DNA of 64,000 nt from Tubulanus polymorphus. Taxonomy: Eukaryota > Nemertea > Palaeonemertea > Tubulaniformes > Tubulanidae. Shown here piece after piece: positions 1-13,160 of this stretch. The first letter of the stretch is position 1. Each line of letters starts with the position of its first letter. Below the pieces are notes generated by a model, which did not search any database, was not told the origin of the DNA, and saw only the letters and a list, made by a program, of their open reading frames with translations. The position numbers and the translations under genes were made by a program. Where the stretch lies: contig NC_134035.1 of NCBI RefSeq assembly GCF_964204645.1, forward strand, positions 4,278,501 through 4,342,500, in the 5' to 3' direction.

Positions 1-87
1 ATTGTCGAGGACCTTATCTCATGTTCTGCTTTCGAAGTTAGTTTAGATCGGTTGATTAGTTTAGCCATCAGAGTCATTGATCACATG

Positions 88-193
88 GGCCCAGTTCCAC
101 AGTTGTGAATTAAGATTTGACTTTGGAGTTAACACATTGAAAATGAACTAATTTTAACTCAGAGTTAACTCTAACTCATGACGTGGAACTGGA
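88..193. repeat. Palindromic MITE-like repeat, family A
   Basis: The left end GTTCCACAGTTGTGAATTA and the right end (TAACTC...GTGGAACTGGA) are inverted copies around an AT-rich centre. Related copies lie at about 4155-4275, 23270-23355, 23505-23655, 28190-28345 and 29565-29670, always with a GTTCCACAGTTGTGAGTTA-like arm. A short non-autonomous DNA element is the likeliest explanation. Confidence 0.7.
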
Positions 194-1099
194 GCATGGT
201 GTTTTGAAGAATGCGGATTTCGCGGCGTGTTGAAGGTGCTGCACCATCTCCTAGTGGTTCTTAAATGTTATTGCTTTACAAATATACACCCTCATCATGG
301 GTACAAATTTTGATTCTCCTTCAATTTCTAATCGAAATAGCGCGACAGCGTGGTACATCGCCGAAAGATGAACGCGGCAAACGGAACTCCTAAAGATTTC
401 CAGTAAAATTCCGATAGAATCGAAAAGTCGTACGTCCCTCTTCAAACTTGCGAATGAATCTTCTGTTCATTTCGTAAACCGCGATTAGTTCTCGTTGAGC
501 TACGAATATTCGCGGGCGCGTCACTTTTCGCAAAAAACGAAATAACTTATTCATAAAATGCCGACGTCACAAAGCGACTGGTGCGCCGCCTACTCGAGTC
601 TTCGAAGGCAAACAATAACGTATAATGTTCTGATTTTACTATTGTTTAAGATGTCTGTTTTGCCCCTAGTGTAAGATTTGCGTGGAACGTTAACGACCTG
701 TTACATTTCTGTAAAGCACAGATTACTCGCCGTGTCGACGATCCCCGGGGATCGAGAAACCGCCGAATCAAGGCCTGATGCGCAGGTGGGTTTCGTGCCA
801 ATATGCATTAGATGATAATTATCGTCGTCAAGTGTCGGGGGTTAATTAGTCTCTCGATGAAGCCGTCGGGGCTAAATTTGTCGAATCAACGAATTTTCGT
901 TTCGTTATTTACGACTCGACGCGGTGTTACAGATCCGGCGAAATGTCGACAAAAGAAATCGCGCCGCGCAATTCCGCAATTCTCTGGCAGAGGTCCCGCG
1001 AGAATCGGCGCGTTTTAGCGCGTTTTTCCGATCCGCCCGCGGCGTCTGTATCGCGCGGGATGCCCTGAATTCCACCTGTGACATTACTGCTTAGTACTG

Positions 1100-1325
1100 A
1101 ATAAACCATATCACATTGCAAATAACCGCCATTTTGTTAGGGCACTTTCGTCCTGTATTGTCGGGTCATTCTTTCCCGTTTCTGAAAACCATTTGCGATG
1201 AGTTCATGTCACCGGTACTTAGACGATGGATTTTGACAATTTCGGGATAAAATTCTAACCTCTAGTTTTCAGTCGTGTATACGAATCTAAAATGTGCAAC
1301 AATGCGACATGAGAGTGATATTAAT
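1100..1325. repeat. Dispersed repeat copy (pair with 26480-26720)
   Basis: Shares colinear blocks with 26480-26720, including CCGCCATTTTGTTAGGG, TCCTGTATTGTCGGG, a TTTTGACAATTT block, CTCTAGTTTTC and a final CAATG...GAGAG...GATAT stretch. No coding potential is visible. The length (about 230 bp) suggests a SINE or other non-autonomous element. Confidence 0.7.
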
Positions 1326-1873
1326 TGATTTGTTCAACTTTCAAAGAAATTAATTACATAATTTCTCTAACAAAATATTGCAATGAACTATGAAGGCCAC
1401 TCGTCAAGAGCCTGAAGGCTGTAACTATGTAAAGAGTGGATGGGGAGCCCTGATTACCACTAAATCAACGATGACTATGATACAAAAAATATTAATATTA
1501 TAAAGCTTATCTATGGTAAGCTATTCAATACAACATACAACATACAATGGTAGTACAATAACAACTACTATAACATAAACATACTATGATTTGAATAATT
1601 TAGTAGTTTGTTTGATATTCAAAAAAACTGTGGCCAATTTTTGCCACAATTTTCAATACCATTGATTTTGTTATATACGTCATTGAAGTTTTTGAATATC
1701 ATGTTATACTGGACTTTTTTAGACTCGTTGAATCATTTAGATATAAATGTATCTTTGATAACGGTATCTTTATCCGAAACATTTGAATATAGAACGTTCT
1801 GTTAAACGGAGATGGTTTTTTTTTTCTCAACGTTAAATGAAACGTGAATAATGTTTTTAAAAAATATTTTCAG

Positions 1874-2779
1874 GATAAAAAGAGCGTCGTCAGACCAGAG
1901 AATAGCGGAGTTACAAGCTCTGATCGCGCTGTCGCGAGGCCGCAGCAGTCTAGTCGGATACGGGGAACTTGATCCTCGAATAGTGTAAGTATATAAGTTC
2001 CCGTTCGGCGGTTAATGTGCTGCCCTGGACCGCCCTACATTCGACATTGTGTAGTGTGAGATGTGGACAAAAAATCTTTCACTGAGGCGCTGATAAAAAA
2101 GATGTTTTAAGCCTGGTGTTGAATAGGACCAGGGCCACCTCTTTCAGACATTCAGCGCTGCCGTGAAATTAGACGAAAACCCTGGTGCTTGTTGTAGTCC
2201 TGAATCGCCAGACGTTCATCATTAGCGTGAAGTTTTGACGGCCAATTTTCTAGCTGATACGTTTGTAGTTCATACAGTGACGGATACAGTCAAAATTAAG
2301 CATGAACAATTTAAAAAAAAATATGAAGATCTTGTTGTGGCGTTGATTAGTTGTTTTACTATTAAAAAAGCTCATTGCGTGCGTAAGCAGCGAAATGGCG
2401 ACGAAGCTTATGGAAAAAAGGCACACAATTTCTAAAGTGGATACTCCCTTTTGCTGACCCTGGATCCGACCCTGTCGATTGTTCATATTCAATTAAGAAT
2501 TGATAATAATGTCTCGGGTGCGGGGTCGTGCGAAATTTGAACGATTGTAAATTAGCTGCAATAATTGTAATAGATATCGCGATTAATGCCTATAAATAAG
2601 AAACTCGGGTTCGCTGTTTGCATGCCGCGCTGATTGCATTCTCTCACTTTGTTTCTTGTTTCTACAGCGGTAAAAGGAACCAGGCTTCGAAGAAATCGTC
2701 AGATGCTGCCAAGGCACAAAAGCTATACCAAGCCAAACAAATCATCCGTCGTTTATTTGAGGATGTCATGAATCAATGA
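1874..2779 (+). CDS. Putative amidated neuropeptide precursor, 3' two exons
   Basis: Exons 1874-1984 and 2668-2779, joined in phase (TTTTCAG acceptor, GTAAGT donor, TCTACAG acceptor, TGA stop). The reading is ...IKR, then 34 residues starting ASSDQRIAELQAL and ending ELDPRIV, then GKR, then a basic C-terminal part ending LFEDVMNQ. KR before and GKR after is the usual layout for prohormone-convertase release of a C-terminally amidated peptide. An internal GR at peptide residues 19-20 might allow a second cut. The peptide has no cysteine. I do not recognise the family; AELxxLIxL faintly recalls PDF/cerebrin peptides, but this is weak. The signal-peptide exon is not found. A possible ATTAAA polyadenylation signal lies near 2831. 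Confidence 0.5.
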
Positions 2780-5626
2780 TAGATAAACTCTGTAAGTTGC
2801 CGGATATGAACCCGATCCGCTTTATTTACCATTAAAATAGTCGAAGCCGAGTTCATTAATTTGGCAGCAATTTATGTCGTAAAGGATATAATGAAATGGC
2901 CCTTGATTTATTCGCCTTAAACAACAATATTCTCTCCGGCGCTTGCCACTGCCATGGCTGTTTGTAGCCCTGAAAATACCACGGACCAGTTGCACGATAG
3001 TTCAAAGGTGGTCTTAAATCATAAAATTTTTGTCTTAAGGTTGTTAGATTGGCTCTTAATAGGATTAAGTTGGCCTTAATGGCCTTAAACTGGTCTTAAA
3101 ACCTGCCGTAATCGCATATGGAGTAAACTCATCGGTTCGCAGACTGTAAGGTGCTGCCCTCTATATACGAACTAAAATAAACGATAGGCGGCATTTCGGT
3201 CGAAGATTGTAATTTCACAGAATTTAGTCCACGGAAAAACCTCAATATGGCCCCAGTCAAGGAGGTCAGCCAATACAGAGTCCAAAGCCCTGAACGTGCA
3301 GCAGACCCCATTTCTATCGACGTAGAATCGACATTAAACGTGTATCAAGGCCCAGACTTTTTTATCGAACCACCCAAATTGCTCATAAATCGCGACACGT
3401 TTTTTCATCGTTTCTCTTTCAGATTTTAGTGCGCGCCGCGTGCGTGCGTAATTGCCGACAGAAAACAAAACCCTCTCGATCGAAAATATCCGCCAACGAA
3501 CAACCGACATCACACACCAGTCACACACTCTCGAGTATAGCTAACAAACCACCACCAAACAACAACCAGTGATAGGGAATTAAAAGCGAAGATCGGAATC
3601 GAAGAAAATGCTGGCATTTACTCGGTTTTTTACGTTTTAATGTACGGATCAATTAACTAAACAATTAATTTCGATTATTACTGGTCGAATTTATCATTAG
3701 ACGTAGAAAGCAATAATTCGAAGCTGGAAAAACTTTTAAGTCTTCATTTTCTGATGTTTCAATTTAGGGATTAATGCTGCTTAATAAGTTGATGATGGAC
3801 GCTGCGTTTCAGATGATTGAAATCTATGTTATTATTTGTGTTATATGTTTAACAGGCCTAGTTAGTTGTATAGATACTGTGAGACACAGGCCCGTAGCGT
3901 GGAGGAAATCTGCTTTTGAAAAGGAATATTTAGAAATTGTTGGATGAAATGTTCGGTTTTTCCAATTTAGTCCCTGTCTGAAGGGCTGTCATTGAACACC
4001 GTCGGAAGCCTATGGACTGCAAGCGTATTTACCTTCGAGCATAGTTTCAAAAAGTTCCGCGTTAAAACGTAAACGAACTGCCCAACACGCTACGGGTCTG
4101 ACAGAATATATTTATATACGGTGCACCTATTCTGTTAGTCTCAATAAGCCAAACTCACGGTTCCACAACTGTGAATGAAAGTTATTCGACAAAAATCAAC
4201 CGACTTCGCGATGGCTCAATTCCGGAATGAGTTAAAGTAGACCAAAGCCTGATTCGCCTATTCACAATTGTGGAAGCGTTAGTTCAATTTACCGTCGAAT
4301 ATAGCGATATAAAATATCATCATCAAAACCTTTGTTACGATTACCTCGAAATCACTTTCGGTTTCTAGAATGATTTGTCCGGCAAAACGTATAGTAAATT
4401 TATGCGTGCGTCTTCATGTGATTACCCTCGCGACCTAGTAACCGGTATATGTTAGCAATTAACAATGTTTCAATGAATTGAATAAATAAGTCAGACACGT
4501 CGAGTATCTTCACGATTCGGGTTGTAAATTACTATTGATTTTTGTTATAATGAAAAATATATACACGGAAATAAAGCATGAAAATGAGTATTTTCAAAAA
4601 GGGGCACACCTCACGCGTTCGATCGTTCGTTTGATGTTTAGATGTTTTCAAACCACCCCCGCCCGCTAGTCCTCTTAGAGTTCCGCGAGATCTGATCGGT
4701 TCTCGTGCTATATGTTCATCAGTCGTTTCTATACAGTTTGATGGCGATAACTGCAGTATCGTCGTATGTCGCGATATTTGTTATTTGGCGAGGGGAACAA
4801 ACCCCGTCTAACTCAAATAAACTGGGAAGATTGGCTCGAGATAAACGGAGATCGGAAAGGATTTCGTCCTTGTTGGAGTTAATCAAAAGTCCGAGTTGGC
4901 CACGTCTGAGGTGTACATGTACTAAAAAATTATTGTCATGTATATTTAGCAAAGCTATTTTCTGTCCTATTCTCGAAGAATGGTCGACGTCGGAAATCCG
5001 GAACAGAGCGAAAGAGTAACGAGCGAACTATCAGTTTGGAATACCAAAACTGGAACTGACTTCATTTTTACACATAGCTATTTATATAACACAGATTCAG
5101 ACAGGTTGAGACCTGGAAAATGATACAAAAACAAAGGTGATGAGTAGTGACATGACAGTGAGACAAACAACAATCAACACATTCTGACACAGACAAACAG
5201 TCTCAGAGGACAATGAGTAATAAGATGGAGATATAAACCAATAAAGAAATACGAAATATGTATAACAATTATCAGTGATATTTAGTGTTGTTAAATATAT
5301 ACATTATTACGATGTACTAAAGCAAAACTCATATTCACTCAATCATGATAACGATAATATATTTAGCCTAATATTCATTGAAACATTCATTCAAATGATT
5401 TGATCACATTGTATTTACAAATACATAGATGAAACGCATTTAAATAGCACTTAAACAAAATGCCTTAACTACGATAATTTTTTTCTGTCTAATATCCATA
5501 AAAACACTTATTGTCATTGGACTCGCGAGCATATAAGATGAAATACATTCAAGTGGCACTAATAAAAGTAAATAAGCAGAAATACGTCGTGATAGATGGC
5601 AGATCCGACATATATAAACCTATCGC
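2780..5626. other. Intergenic; no gene recognised
   Basis: No supported coding exon. It holds a copy of the TGGTCTTAA-type repeat (about 3005-3105; the same family forms the array at 49925-50465) and a diverged family-A repeat at about 4155-4275. An open frame of 104 codons at 4705-5019 has no splice support or recognisable motif. I searched the minus strand for a further exon of the ZNFX1-like gene, in particular a C-terminal RZ zinc finger, and saw none. Confidence 0.5.
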
Positions 5627-8600
5627 CTAGACGGTACTTTCGAGAAGTCGAATCATAGCTTTGATTTTAACATTATCGCGTTCGTCTAACTTCTTTCTGG
5701 CGAGCAGCGCATCTTCGATACGCTCCAGCGTTCCCGGAGCTTTACGGTTCGAAAACCTCCCCTTCGTATCGCGTAGTAGATTCAACCAACGCATTTCGGT
5801 GACGATGTCGTTCAGTTGCTGCTTCGTGACAGCGATGAATTTCGTAGAGACGATCGCCTTTCGAATGGAAGAAACGATATCGCACAATCGGGATTGCGAA
5901 TCGGGACGCGATAATGGGGGGATCGTAAGCGAAGCTAGCTCGTCGCCGTACTTCTTCAGCATACCGAGTGCCGCCAGTTGGACGGAGTTTAGCTTATTGC
6001 CTCGTATGTTGTCGATCTCTAAGTCTAGTCGCAGCCTGTCGATTTTACTGAGGGGGTCGGCGTGCAGCTTCCGATAGCATGCAACGAATTCTTCTTTCAT
6101 TGCTTTCGCTTCTTCTTCGGTTGGACGCATAGATTTCTTTTCGCGGTCGTGGTATTCCCGGCAGCTTTGTAGCAATCGGGCGTATCGTCCGTTCTGGTGA
6201 AACGTTACGCGACAAATCGGACATTCAGGGAAGGACAGCTTTCCATCGTTGGCTCGAGACTCGATGCTCGAGTCCAATCGATTGACCTCGACGACATGAC
6301 CGCACTCGACGATCTGGACGAACCGTGAATCTGCTGAAAACTCGCCGTTCATTTTGACCAGAGTTTCCTTGTCGCACACAGCACACAATTCCGGACAGAT
6401 TTCGCCGCAAAGTCCGATGCAAGGATGATCGCAATTGGCGATGCGTTTGGAGCATGGCTTGTCACATGGGATACGGTCGCACTGCTCCCAGCACAGCCGT
6501 GTACATTTAGAATGCTCGCAGCCCAAACTGCACGCTTTCGTGCATTTCGTACACGGCTCCGAACAAGGTTGACTACAGTATCCATGTGAACACCTTGTTG
6601 TACAAGGATATATCGAACACTCCACGCTGTTTTTGAAAGCACACTCTATTCTAACTCGATGCGAGCAGAACATCTTCTGAACTATCTTCTCCTTGCAACC
6701 CTGGTGTATTCTCCCATACAAACAGCCCGAGCCGCAGATTCCTTGGCAGTTGTGACCGCACTCGAGGATTTGCGAACATTTCTGCTCGCAAACGATGTTG
6801 CCAGCGTCTTTCCAACAGGGTTCCTTTTGCGTATGGCCACATTCCAGTTTCCTCGTAACTGGTATCCTGTATTTCTGCTTGTACGTTGCCGCATCTTTAC
6901 ATAGTACACGCTTAATAGAATGGTCACAGGGTAACATCAGCTTGACACGTTCTTCGCACGGCCCACACGGTTCCCCGCATTGCTTTGTACATATGTGGCC
7001 GCATGGCATTGGAATGTCACACTTTGAATTACAAGTAATCGCTTTGCCCCTCATGTGACAACTTGCCATTTGGACGTGTCTGCACGCAAGCCTATGTTCA
7101 ACTTGCGTCATACAATCGCCGCACGATATCTTACAAGGTTTCGTGCACGCATGGCCGCACGGCAGCTTCCTCGAACAGGCTTTGTCGCAAACGATTGGTT
7201 CTGTGTTCCGTGAACAGGGTATTAACTTGATGTGCTGACACGGGAGCCACTTAGGTACAGGCTCAGAACACCAACAAGGTTCGTTGCATCGTTTTTGACA
7301 CTTTGTCTCGTGCTCGCACTTGTTCGTTCTGGTGCACATCTCGATACACATCAATTCGGTTAGTTTCTGGTTGCAAGCTACGTTTTGGCGACTATGGCCA
7401 CATGGCAACTTTTTCGCTACCAATGTCGGACACGGAGGGCATTTTTCCCAACACAGAAGTGGACATTTGTGTCCTTCGGAACAAATCACTTTTGTACAAG
7501 GCTTCTTGCACTTGAACAGTGAGTGCTGAATATCATCGAGGTGACATGTTCTCGAACAGGTGTGTCCACACGTTAGTCGCGTGGTACATGGCAATGTGCA
7601 GCAACCTTGTGGGAACCGGTCAAAGTCGGACGGTTTGTTTATCAAAGAATGTTCATTATGAGGGTGATTTTGACAGAATATTTCCAACGACGGACCGCAT
7701 GCTTCTTCCCTCTTGAGATCGGTGCATATCTTTTCCCACAGTGGACTGCGTTTTGAAAGATGTTTCAAATTTCCGATGACGTACAAGCCCAGCTTCGCTC
7801 TGGATAGCGCGACGCAAACTCTGTTCTCTATAGCCAGGAAGCCGATACGGTCCGACGGCTCGGAGCGCACCAACGACAGCACGATGATGTCATTTTCTTC
7901 CCCTTGGAAATTATCGACCAAAGTCAAACGCATGCCACCGAATTCCTTCTTCGGCATCTTCTTTTTCAGCTGGAACATCTGTCCAGAATACGGTGTAAGC
8001 ACAGTTATTTGCTCTTTTTCGTAGCCTTGTTTTAGCAGGTAACCGCACAGTTTGGCCACGTATTCCGCTTCGAATAGGTTATAGTGACTTTTAATTTCAG
8101 TCTCGGTACCTTCCGGCTCGTTGTGCGTAACGAAGAACATATCCTTACCCATTCCTTTGACGTGATCGTACATCGTCACTGATCGGTCGTTCTTCAGTTC
8201 CGGGTAGATGTGTTTCATGAGCGTGGCGATTAGCGGTCTCATTCTGTGCTGATACTGTAGACACTTGTATTCGACTTGATTATCGATCATTCTCTCGAAA
8301 AACGAAATGTCCAAATTGTAGTTTTTTGACAATTCGTAAACGGTCGTCGACGGCTTCAGTTGTTTGTGGTCGCCGATCAGTACTAAATGCTCGCAGTTTT
8401 TAGTGAGAGACGTTATGATGTGCGACTCGAGCACCTCGGCGGCTTCCTCGACGATGGTAACGATCGGATGGATATCGCGCAGCAGCAGCTGAAGTCTTGC
8501 AGCCGCTGTCGTCGTCATTCCGATGATCTTCACGCCTCGTAAGATGCTCACGTCGATCTGGTCTTGGATTTCTCGATAGAGTTTGCATTTCTCTTCGTAC

Positions 8601-11600
8601 AGAGCTTGTTTCTCGGCAATACCTCGTAGATGATTCTTCACGTTCAAATTTACCCAATAACGGTAAAGACGCCACCTATCGTCGATACTGAGTTCCCAGA
8701 CATTACGTACTCGCATCACCTCGTCCGCGCTCATCAGGTCCTTCGATCTCAGCTGTTCTTTGACGAACTTCTTTGTCGCCTTTTTACTTCTGGTCACTGT
8801 CTGCCACCCGTCAGTCGCCGCCGGCTCTTTACTTCGACGCGCGATGTCTCCGGTCGTCGCTAGGATATTAGACATCGTCGGTTTCGAGTTCTTTCGAACA
8901 TGCGCGAAATCGTCCTCTCCGTCGAAATCGTTGTCGAGCATGCGTTGCTGTTCGGCGATTATTGCTTCGTCATCGAAATCGAGTCCTTCGTCATCCTCGC
9001 TCGAATCTGCATCTTCCATACATAGCCACTGAACCAGTCTGTCGTCGGTGTCTAGTTCCGCACTCATATTTGCATTCATCGCCGCTCCCAGCGATTCTGC
9101 TGACATGACGTTTCGTTTCATTCGCAGCGCGTACGTCGTTCTCAGCGCTTCCGTATCGCCAACCGTTCGTTGCAGTTCTTTAATCACACACTCCTTTACT
9201 AGGTAATTGTACAGATACCATCTTTGTTCCAAGTTTAGCAACCATACATCTTGTATGCGGTCCACTTCGAGACGACTATTCATCATCACGTCGTTTGTTT
9301 TCAGGAGTCGTAATCTCTGTCGAATGAAATCCTGTTTGGAAGGTTCCATTTCACCGAACACCAACCATTGTATGCCGGGATGTTGTTCTTTCTTAACGTT
9401 TCGGTCAATTTCGCAAAGCCATTTGATCAGCATATCGTCATTGAGCTGGGCATTTAACGTCGGGTTCATGAAAGGTCTTAATATTTCAACGGAGACTATT
9501 CCTCCGTCTAAATTTGCAATTTTTGCGCTGAGGGCTTTTATTTCATCTTCCATTGCGCCAATATCCCGGCGGGCTGCCGTGACCCCGTTGAACATATCTC
9601 GCGGAAGCTTTTTATCTTTGCGTAATTTAGCTTTGATATTCTTCAGCAAAAACGGCTGCATGGCTTCGTTGGCGCTGCGACCGCCGATTCGTACGATCGA
9701 GTCAGACTTGTCCAGTAGAAATTTAGTTATTTCCTTTAGAAACTGATCGAGTGCGTGGTTCGTGTAGCACACTAACAAAATAGGTTGGGAATTCTCGTTC
9801 CATCGTTGCCAATTATCAATCAGAATCCGCACGAGTGCCAGACCTACATAGGTTTTTCCTGTGCCCGGAGGACCTTGTATGATTGCCAAGCGTTTACTCA
9901 AAGCGAGCATGAGAGCAGCCCGTTGCGAATCGTCCATTCGAAGCGCCTCCGATGACAACCACGTTTCTTGTCTTAGCGGCCTCATAGTTTGGCGTCGGTT
10001 TCCGCCGACGATACTCGAGAGGTCGTAATTGGTTTCTCTAGTGAGGTATGTCGGCGCTTCGACTTTCGGCTGACAGTGGACGATGTGTTCCGCGAAAGGC
10101 ATGTTTCGCTCGGTGAACCATTGAAGTCCGCGCAGGACGTGTCGACTCGCTTCGAAATAAGCGGTCGTCTCGACCATCACGTACGTATAGTCGACCACGT
10201 CTTGTACGTCCTCGTCGAACTTTTCGAAACGCACCCGGATATCGCCGTCGCTCCGAAGTTTCTTCAAATCCCGACCGACCACCGTACAGAACAGTACGCG
10301 TTCGAAGTTGTCCCTCGAAAGGCAGAGTAACGAACCGTAAATCAACCGCTTGCTCGACTCCCAGCGCACTCCTTTTAACTTCTCGACGTTGAAGCGAAGT
10401 GTATGTTCTAACCCGGATAAGGTGCACGTCGGTGGCATTACGATGCGTACGTCCGAATAGACTCGGATGTTCTGCAGTTTCCCGGTGCGAATCGGTTTCT
10501 TGTATTCTTCTATTCCTTCGCGTAAAGGACGGATGAAATCCTCGCGAAGCAGCCGGAAATTGACGTCCAAGTAATGGTCGACGTCGACGAAACGACCCTT
10601 GGCGATGTTACGCCGTAGGAACGGTTCCGCGTCGAAGGCAAGATCCCGCGGCTGGGGAAATAACGAAATCGCGCGGTAGTCATCCGGGGGCGTTTCGAGG
10701 TCGTTGTTCGGCACCGAGTGCCATCTACGCATGGCGCCACCGGTAGACGGTGTTGGCAAATTGTTTCTGACAATCTCGTGGACGTGTTTCTGAAGTTCGT
10801 GAAGTTTTTCGATCATTCGCGGTGAAGGCGGATGTCGCTCACTTTTGACGACCGTATCGATGACACCTACGACCAGGAAGACGTCCTTGTGCGAGACACT
10901 GGGAATACGCGTCAACAATACGCCACAAATATCCATCATGACGTTAATTGACTTCTGACCTGCATCACCAGTGGCCTTCATTTTCGCCAGATAGCCGACC
11001 ACCGCTTTCGACAAGAACTCCGAGTCGACCATCATCGTCAGACATTCCAACGAACAGTGTCCGGTCGATTGACCGGGACAAGCCTTCATCCATACCTCTA
11101 AAACTAAGATAACTAAATCTGGTTTTTTATCGAAATTACCCTTCAGCAGATTCATCACTGGTTGCTTGTTACCGACCAGATACAGAGCCACGTCGGCGGC
11201 GTTTTCGTTCGCCTTCAGTTCGCTCAGTTTACGCCATCCTATTTGATAAGGAGGTCTCGTACCAGCTGCGCCTGAAACGCTGAATCGGGAAACGATGCAT
11301 TAGACAATACGAAGACATGCTTTAGGTAGATACCGTTTTGAGTAATACCTGAATCAATATCTACGTCAATTTCTATACACCTTGAATGGTACGATGGGTT
11401 GTATGAGAGAAATGCTTGGATAAATATCATCTGATAATATTCCATTAGAAATTTAAAATGTGATGCAGTGTTTATAAAAAACGCGCAATATTAGAACTTA
11501 ATAACGAAAATCTATTACATTTCCTTTCGGATTGATTACTTCTATATGTTATGAAGGGGGGTTTTTACTATAGTTCAATAGTCAAACGTTTTGGAGTTAG

Positions 11601-12491
11601 ATAATTGTTGTCATCATAGTTTTGAGATTTTATTGTTTATTTTGGCAGTCTGTCACAGTTTGGATCTCGTCTTGACACTTCTCAGATCTCCACTAGTATT
11701 TACTATAAATAACTAATAAACACCTAGTCGGGGTGGGTTTTGAGAACAGAAGGAGGTTTTAGAACAGATGAAGTTAGAGTACATGTTACAGCCGATAGGG
11801 GCCGACCTGCGAGTCGTGAGCTCCGGATATAGATCATAGCATAAAGGCCGACCCGCGAATCGAGAGCTTAAGACAGGGATATAGAAAATGGATATTCACA
11901 TCGCATCGCATGGGAAGATTGTAGTTACTTTGTCCTCGTCTGGATTATCAAAGAGACGTTCGACACGGGATCTCGCTTCCGAGAGAAAGGCCAGCTTTTA
12001 GTCTCTTCATGATATTCGCACGGTATCGACGAGTCGACCATCACGAAATCACAACTTTCCGCCGGTCGTGGGATTGACGAGAATACAGTTTTCGTCGATT
12101 CGTTACATATACATTTTCAGAGATTCCCAAAGAAAAACTGTTAGTTCTAATACCATGTGATTACGTCCCCTATATATATATATCATGCACACGATACTAT
12201 AGGTAACGTCATTCTAAGAACACTGCTTTAGGAGAGGCTAATACGGTGATAATCTATAACTCTGAGATAACACGCTATGCATTAATAAAAAAAGAACACA
12301 ATTTCGGGGCAATTGAAGAATGTGTACCTGTTAGATGAACCACCTCTGTTAGATGTGCCTCCTCTGGTAGATGAACCTCCTCTGTTAGATGGACCTCCTC
12401 TGGTAGATGGACCTCCTCTGGTAGATGAGCCTCTTGCCACGGTTTGGCGGCTGCATTGACTGCTTTTCTGACCCGGATTTCTGGTGAACAT
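5627..12491 (-). CDS. ZNFX1: NFX1-type zinc finger helicase, ZNFX1 homologue
   Basis: Two coding exons: 12491-12328 (ATG at 12491) and 11279-5627, joined in phase by a GT donor at 12327 and CAG acceptor; 1,938 aa. The N-terminus is an RGG-type repeat coded by an 18-bp unit (STRGGP, SNRGGS). Then come an armadillo-like N-terminal region, the ZNFX1 segment with FLRRNI and HFRLLRED-like motifs (here NFRLLREDFIRPLREGI), an SF1 helicase with Walker A GPPGTGKT (about 522-529), EEAAE (about 998), QHRM (about 1064), FQGEENDI and RVCVALSRA (about 1210), and a Cys/His-rich array of NFX1-type fingers (about 1270-1700). In vertebrates ZNFX1 binds viral dsRNA at mitochondria; the nematode orthologue acts in heritable small-RNA granules. 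The acidic helicase insert (SSEDDEGLDFDDE) is typical. The terminal RZ zinc finger of human ZNFX1 is missing; the protein stops at LLESTV. An extra upstream 5' UTR exon is possible. Confidence 0.95.
12328..12470 (-). repeat. 18-bp coding repeat giving RGG motifs
   Basis: Within the first coding exon of the ZNFX1 homologue, an 18-bp unit (TCTACCAGAGGAGGTCCA and variants) occurs about six to seven times and encodes (S-T/N-R-G-G-P/S/T). RGG-rich tails commonly bind RNA or drive condensates. Because the units are nearly identical, the copy number is probably variable. Confidence 0.8.
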
Positions 12492-12700
12492 CGTTGCAAT
12501 CGGTCTACGTTTGTTTGTTACAATCGCCAATATTGTAATATAACGAGAAATTCTAAAACACATGATGATTCGAATAGAAAAAAACACAATGTCTCGACCA
12601 GAATATCGTGAATGATTGAGTCTGAACGATCTAATATGTACCTTTCATCGACGCTATTATTACAGTTTTCATCAGTAAGACGTTTATTTCGATATATACA
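12492..12700 (-). promoter_or_regulatory. Upstream region of ZNFX1 homologue
   Basis: Sequence just upstream of the inferred ATG at 12491. The reading frame stays open upstream (to MFFSIRII... near 12587), so a slightly earlier start cannot be excluded, but the hydrophobic extension is unlike ZNFX1. No clear TATA box or initiator was identified. Confidence 0.25.
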
Positions 12701-12704
12701 ACCG

Positions 12705-13160
12705 GGTGTCTCCCAAAATGTGTTACCAAAGCTTTAAGATTACTAATAAACTATAATCTTAATTATTTTTGGGGGTTAGGTTGGTAGATTTGGATGTTTA
12801 CTCGAGGATGAAAATGTTGAAATGCAGTAGCGTGTTTTTGAATGGCCATGAAAATGGAGATGAATCAAAAACTATCCGTATTGTTCAATTGTGTTCGTTT
12901 ATTGTTAAACGACCATGAGACATTTGAAATCACAAAATCACCGGATTATCACTTCTTCTGATATCTTCCTTGTGGTAAATTGGAAAAACCAAGAAGGTAT
13001 TCGAAACACCACCAGCAGGAATCGAGGACTTTAGTAGTGTAAAGTAACAGGCTTTGAGAAATACTGGATCTGATGTGTCAAAATTCTGTGAGAGAAATTA
13101 GGCGTCGAACTCGACTGTGCATTGTCAAAAATGCATGGTTATGATATTGAACAATTCCGG
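12705..13160 (+). pseudogene. Decayed mariner/Tc1-type transposase fragment
   Basis: GGGTGTCTCCCAAAATG (about 12704) resembles a mariner-like terminus. Downstream, frames read SPDYHFF then YLPCGK, recalling the catalytic (SPDLxPxDYxLW) region of IS630-type transposases, followed after a frameshift by VFETPPAGIEDF (about 12995-13030), which matches the usual C-terminal block. Several in-frame stops and frameshifts make it non-functional. Only the 3' half of the coding region is recognisable. Confidence 0.5.

Larger units (their letters stand above)
1..1873. other. No gene recognised; repeat-bearing flank
   Basis: No coding exon could be supported here. It holds a palindromic repeat copy (about 88-193) and one copy of a dispersed repeat (about 1100-1325). 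Short open frames lack coding character or matching splice sites. The 5' exon or exons of the gene ending at 2779, including its signal peptide, should lie here or left of the window; I could not identify them. Confidence 0.5.

Noticed and set aside
5661-10773. Many open frames antisense to or out of frame with ZNFX1
   Set aside because: Shadows of the main frame; no independent motifs.
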